A model generated the notes under the pieces. The model was not told the DNA's origin. It did no database searches and saw only the letters and a list, made by a program, of their open reading frames with translations. DNA of 28,222 nucleotides from a virus, in IMG/VR virus record IMGVR_UViG_3300013286_000044, positions 1 through 28,222 of that record; one strand, given 5' to 3'. This document shows, in pieces, positions 25,583-28,222 of this stretch (the first letter of the stretch is position 1; each line of letters starts with the position of its first letter). Position numbers and translations under genes: made by a program.

Positions 25583-27357
25583 TAAAAATTAAAGAATTAA
25601 CTGTGCGCAACTTTATGAGTGTGGGCAATCAGACCCAGGCCGTTAATTTTGCCCAGCAGAATCTAACGCTTGTACTGGGTGAAAATTTAGATCAAGGCGG
25701 TGATGATAACGGTAGCCGAAACGGTACAGGTAAAACTACTATTGTAAATGCTTTGAGTTTTGCTCTATTTGGTAATGCATTAACCAACATTAAAAAAGAT
25801 AATCTTATCAACAAGATTAATAACAAAGGCATGTTGGTCACGCTGGCATTTGAAAAAGACGGTATGGACTATCGTATAGAACGAGGTCGTAAACCCAGTG
25901 TGATGAAATTTTATGTCAACGATCAAGAACAAGAAACAGACGAAATAGACGAAGCACAAGGTGATGTCCGTGAAACTCAGAAAGACCTAGACGAACTGTT
26001 GGGTATGAGTCACGATATGTTCAAGCATATCGTAGCACTCAACACCTATACGGAACCATTCTTAAGTATGCGGGCCAACGACCAGCGTGTTATTATCGAA
26101 CAATTATTAGGTGTTACCCTGCTCAGTGAAAAAGCAGAGCGTCTTAAAGAACTGGTCAAAATTACCAAGGATGAGATCTTCCAGGAAAATGCAGACATTG
26201 AAGCTGCCAAGAAATCCAATGATAAGATCCAGCAGAGTATTGACAGTTTAACAACTAGACAAACTGCTTGGGATAGTCAACACGATGCCGAACTTGAAAA
26301 GATTGGTCGTGCTATCATCGAACTTGAAAGTGTAGATATTGATGCTGAGCTTGCCAAACACAGCGAGCTAAAACTTTTCGAAGAAAAGTCAGCAAAGCTG
26401 AAAAGCCTGAACAAGGAGCGGGCTACGTTAGACAGCGCGATAGCGCAGGCGGAGCGAAGCGTAAAGAAGTACGATGATGAGCTTGCCAAGTTGCAGGACA
26501 AAAAGTGCCACGCTTGTGAACAAGAACTTCACGATCATAAACATGAGGAAATGTCCAACAGTGCTGTACAGCATCTGGGTGAGGCGATGAAATACTTTGA
26601 TAAAGTCTCTGCTGATCGTAATAAAATACAAAGAGAAATTGACACCGTTGGTCTAGTAAATACTCGTCCGGATACTTATTATGACACTGTTGAGCAGGCA
26701 CTTAAACATCAGAACAATCTTAAAACACTGGAAACTCAGCTGACGGTCAAAGCTGGCGAGACAGATCCATATCAAGAACAAATTGACGAACTACGGCATA
26801 CTGCCATGCAGTCTATTTCTTGGGATCGAGTCAATGAGCTTACACGACTTAAAGAGCATCAAGAGTTCTTACTCAAGCTATTGACCAGCAAGGATAGTTT
26901 TATTCGCAAGAAGATCATAGATCAAAATCTAGCCTACTTGAACAACAGATTGACCTATTACCTGGACAAGATGGGCTTGCCCCATACTGTCTTATTCCAG
27001 AATGATCTTACTGTGTTGATCACCCAGCTGGGGCAAGATTTAGATTTTGATAATCTAAGTCGAGGAGAGCGTAATAGACTTATCTTGAGCTTGTCGTGGG
27101 CGTTTCGAGATGTGTGGGAGAGTCTGTATCAGCAGGTCAACTTGCTGTTCGTAGACGAGCTGATAGACAACGGCCTAGATGCCGCGGGTGTTGAAGGCGC
27201 ACTGGCTGTTTTGAAGAAAATGGCACGTGAACGCAAGAAGAATATTTTCTTGATATCACATAAAGATGAACTGATTGGTCGTGTAAACAACGTGCTGAAA
27301 GTGATCAAAGAAAATGGCTTTACCAGTTATGCAAATGACTTGGAGGTCACTGAATAA
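25579..27357 (+). CDS. 46: Recombination endonuclease subunit gp46 (Rad50/SMC-type ATPase)
   Basis: A 592-residue ATPase, close to T4 gp46 (560). It pairs with gp47 to form the Mre11/Rad50-type complex that processes DNA ends. Visible elements: Walker A GSRNGTGKTT (residues 45-54, K52, T53); an N-terminal lobe ending near 170; a coiled-coil arm rich in Lys, Glu and Gln; a zinc-hook CHAC (C310, C313) at the tip; a returning coiled coil to about 450; the ABC signature LSRGERNRL (493-501); Walker B LLFVDELID (522-530, D526, E527); and an ISHKDEL segment (near 560) with the switch histidine. Nothing appears missing, so it should be active. The start codon overlaps the gp47 stop (ATGA). The short arm is typical of phage versions and shorter than cellular Rad50. 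The hook is followed by a His-rich stretch (HDHKHEE). Confidence 0.94.
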   Translation: MIKIKELTVRNFMSVGNQTQAVNFAQQNLTLVLGENLDQGGDDNGSRNGTGKTTIVNALSFALFGNALTNIKKDNLINKINNKGMLVTLAFEKDGMDYRIERGRKPSVMKFYVNDQEQETDEIDEAQGDVRETQKDLDELLGMSHDMFKHIVALNTYTEPFLSMRANDQRVIIEQLLGVTLLSEKAERLKELVKITKDEIFQENADIEAAKKSNDKIQQSIDSLTTRQTAWDSQHDAELEKIGRAIIELESVDIDAELAKHSELKLFEEKSAKLKSLNKERATLDSAIAQAERSVKKYDDELAKLQDKKCHACEQELHDHKHEEMSNSAVQHLGEAMKYFDKVSADRNKIQREIDTVGLVNTRPDTYYDTVEQALKHQNNLKTLETQLTVKAGETDPYQEQIDELRHTAMQSISWDRVNELTRLKEHQEFLLKLLTSKDSFIRKKIIDQNLAYLNNRLTYYLDKMGLPHTVLFQNDLTVLITQLGQDLDFDNLSRGERNRLILSLSWAFRDVWESLYQQVNLLFVDELIDNGLDAAGVEGALAVLKKMARERKKNIFLISHKDELIGRVNNVLKVIKENGFTSYANDLEVTE

Positions 27358-27359
27358 AC

Positions 27360-27623
27360 ATGCATCAAGATGAAGAGCTACATGCGCAACTGATGAAGTT
27401 GTTGCGTGAATATTTCGAAAGCAACCAGCAGTGGATGAACGAAGCCACCTATGCCAGTAGCATTCGCACCAGGCATCTGCTTAGTGATATTCGTGCTACC
27501 TGTAGCGCAAGGCGTAAAATAATTAGGCTGTGGCAAATAGAAAAACGAGCGCAACTCGACGAGCGTAAAGTTCGGCGTGCCGCTCAAAAAGGCAAGGATC
27601 AAGGCGACAAAAACACTAACTAG
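27360..27623 (+). CDS. Small basic helical protein of unknown function
   Basis: An 87-residue protein beginning 2 nt after the gp46 stop codon, with GGAGG about 13 nt upstream of its ATG. The N-terminal third is acidic (HQDEELHAQL). The remainder is strongly basic and predicted helical, including RHLLSDIRATCSARRKIIRL and EKRAQLDERKVRRAAQKGK. There is one Cys, no membrane segment and no zinc-binding pattern. The basic, Arg/Lys-rich second half suggests nucleic-acid or protein binding. Its position in the gp55-gp47-gp46 operon is compatible with a replication or recombination accessory role, but this is inference. I do not recognise a named family. Confidence 0.75.
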   Translation: MHQDEELHAQLMKLLREYFESNQQWMNEATYASSIRTRHLLSDIRATCSARRKIIRLWQIEKRAQLDERKVRRAAQKGKDQGDKNTN

Positions 27624-27626
27624 TTA

Positions 27627-28055
27627 ATGTCATGGACTTATCAAAATCAACTGGTAGAAGTGTTGCCCGAGGAATGTGTTGGGTTCGTTTATCTAATAAC
27701 AAACACACATACAGGTCGTAAGTACATAGGCAAAAAACTAGCTAAATTCTCAAAAACAACTTATAAAACAGTAAAACTCAAAAACGGCACCAAGAAAAAG
27801 AAACGAATCCGTAGCAAAATCGACTCAGACTGGCGTGAATATTATGGTTCGTCACCCGCACTAACTGAAGATGTCACGGCATTAGGCACAGCAAACTTTA
27901 CTAGAGAAATACTTTTTTACTGTACATCCAAATCAGAATGCTCATACATAGAGGCTCGCGAACAATTTAGTCGTCGTGTACTGGAATCAAATGACTATTA
28001 TAACGGTCATATTCAAGTGCGTGTACATGGTTCGCATATTAAGAAACTTCAATAA
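27627..28055 (+). CDS. GIY-YIG nuclease-like protein
   Basis: A 142-residue protein with a compact GIY-YIG-type core. GFVYLITN (residues 19-26) and KYIGKK (32-37) supply the two signature tyrosines (Y22, Y33). DWREYYGSSPAL (68-79) supplies the arginine-bearing helix (R70). NFTREILFYCTSKSEC and YIEAREQF (107-114) supply a glutamate (E109 or E112) in the place of the catalytic acid. A basic loop at about 43-64 (KNGTKKKKRIRSK) separates the YIG motif from the helix. GIY-YIG domains cut DNA in homing endonucleases and repair enzymes. No DNA-binding C-terminal module follows, so this looks like a single-domain nuclease rather than a typical homing enzyme. It lies 3 nt after the preceding stop and has only a weak ribosome binding site. 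The biological role is uncertain. Confidence 0.8.
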   Translation: MSWTYQNQLVEVLPEECVGFVYLITNTHTGRKYIGKKLAKFSKTTYKTVKLKNGTKKKKRIRSKIDSDWREYYGSSPALTEDVTALGTANFTREILFYCTSKSECSYIEAREQFSRRVLESNDYYNGHIQVRVHGSHIKKLQ

Positions 28056-28093
28056 TCTAGGCCTTTTAATCGCCAAATAAGCCCGCACAGGCG

Positions 28094-28183
28094 TTGATCG
28101 TGTGCCCGAAATCCGTTCTGATGTGTGACGGTAAGGTGTATCTGCTTGGCGACAGACCAGTAAACTACTGCCCGCAAGGATGA
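28094..28183 (+). CDS. Possible mini-ORF (20-29 codons)
   Basis: This frame encodes ALIVCPKSVLMCDGKVYLLG-like sequence and ends in CPQG. Possible starts are TTG at 28094 (29 residues) or ATG at 28121 (20 residues); neither has a convincing ribosome binding site. Its TGA (28181-28183) overlaps a run of three ATG codons that could start the next gene. The residue composition looks plausible for a real peptide, but the length makes this weak. Confidence 0.2.
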   Translation: MIVCPKSVLMCDGKVYLLGDRPVNYCPQG

Positions 28184-28185
28184 TG

Positions 28186-28222
28186 ATGAGATATGCCTAT
28201 AACTCATTTAGTTTATGTAAGA
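28186..28222 (+). CDS. Possible 5' end of a gene cut by the window edge
   Basis: Three consecutive ATG codons (28180-28188) follow AAGGA at 28176-28180. The third ATG, 5 nt after AAGGA, is the best spaced. The frame reads MRYAYNSFSLCK and stays open to the edge. Only 12 codons are visible, so this is a hint only. Confidence 0.25.
   Translation, partial: MRYAYNSFSLCK

Larger units (their letters stand above)
28056..28222. other. Region after the GIY-YIG gene with no certain gene
   Basis: This 167-nt stretch holds only the two doubtful plus-strand frames described above. I see no tRNA, no strong terminator hairpin followed by a T-run and no late-type promoter box. A small perfect inverted repeat, CAGTA-AAC-TACTG, lies at 28158-28170; it is too short to call a terminator. 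Confidence 0.4.

Noticed and set aside
26277-26701. Minus-strand frames opposite gp46 (Ser/Phe/Leu-rich)
   Set aside because: They are shadows of the coiled-coil-coding region; the low-complexity composition follows from antisense reading of Lys/Glu/Ala codons.
28158-28170. Inverted repeat CAGTA-AAC-TACTG as a terminator
   Set aside because: The stem is only 5 bp and no T-run follows. It also falls inside the possible mini-ORF.
28081-28180. A tRNA-like or structured RNA after the GIY-YIG gene
   Set aside because: I could not form a cloverleaf, and the complementary segments (such as CACA/TGTG) are too short.
28046-28204. A minus-strand frame of about 52 codons (MSYRHISSSSLRAVV...)
   Set aside because: It runs antisense to the end of the GIY-YIG gene, has no ribosome binding site and its composition is not protein-like.
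1-28222. CRISPR array, insertion sequence, integrase or attachment site
   Set aside because: I saw no regularly spaced direct repeats, transposase motifs or integrase gene. The window reads as contiguous phage tail and replication genes.

Overview
This window is part of the genome of a contractile-tailed, T4-like bacteriophage. It is AT-rich, densely packed and uses the standard genetic code. The evidence is a T4-type baseplate gene series (gp48/54-like, gp53, a hub protein, gp5, gp25, gp6) divergent from the T4-type late sigma factor gp55 and the recombination nuclease pair gp47/gp46. Several details suggest an uncultivated marine or freshwater T4-like myovirus rather than an enteric one: a gp5 without its lysozyme domain, a 100-residue gp53, long wedge proteins and one enormous structural protein. 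The host cannot be read from the sequence.

Layout. Positions 1-23637 are all on the minus strand and read leftward: gp48/54-like tube initiator, gp53, a 753-residue hub candidate, gp5 spike, gp25, gp6, a 4702-residue giant protein, and a structural gene cut by the left edge. Genes are joined by TAATG overlaps or 1-nt gaps. The exceptions are four short gaps, and each of these carries a T4-late-type -10 box (ATAAATA or a variant) 18-26 nt before the next start codon. Positions 23722-28055 are on the plus strand: gp55, gp47, gp46, a small basic helical protein and a GIY-YIG nuclease-like protein. An 84-nt divergent region (23638-23721) holds a near-consensus sigma70 promoter (TTGACT, 17-nt spacer, TATAAT) facing gp55 and a late-type box facing the baseplate genes. 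Nothing certain is encoded in 28056-28222, although a new reading frame may start at the right edge.

How the genes work together. The host RNA polymerase probably transcribes gp55-gp47-gp46 early. gp47/gp46 (Mre11/Rad50-type) process DNA ends for recombination-dependent replication. gp55 then redirects polymerase to the ATAAATA boxes, switching on the baseplate genes on the opposite strand. The baseplate genes encode the spike, hub, wedge and tube-initiation parts of the tail tip.

The outstanding feature is the giant gene, which fills half the window. It lies directly after gp6, where T4 has gp7 (1032 residues). It looks like a mosaic: a conserved N-terminal region, several CBM5/12-like carbohydrate-binding-type motifs, an FG-GAP-like beta-propeller, GxGY repeats and a ladder of short beta-rich repeats near the C-terminus. 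Other notable points are a roughly 120-residue insertion in gp55 together with loss of the T4-type clamp-binding tail, and a possible membrane peptide overprinted inside gp47 behind a good ribosome binding site. All family assignments come from reading motifs and gene order; no database search was run.
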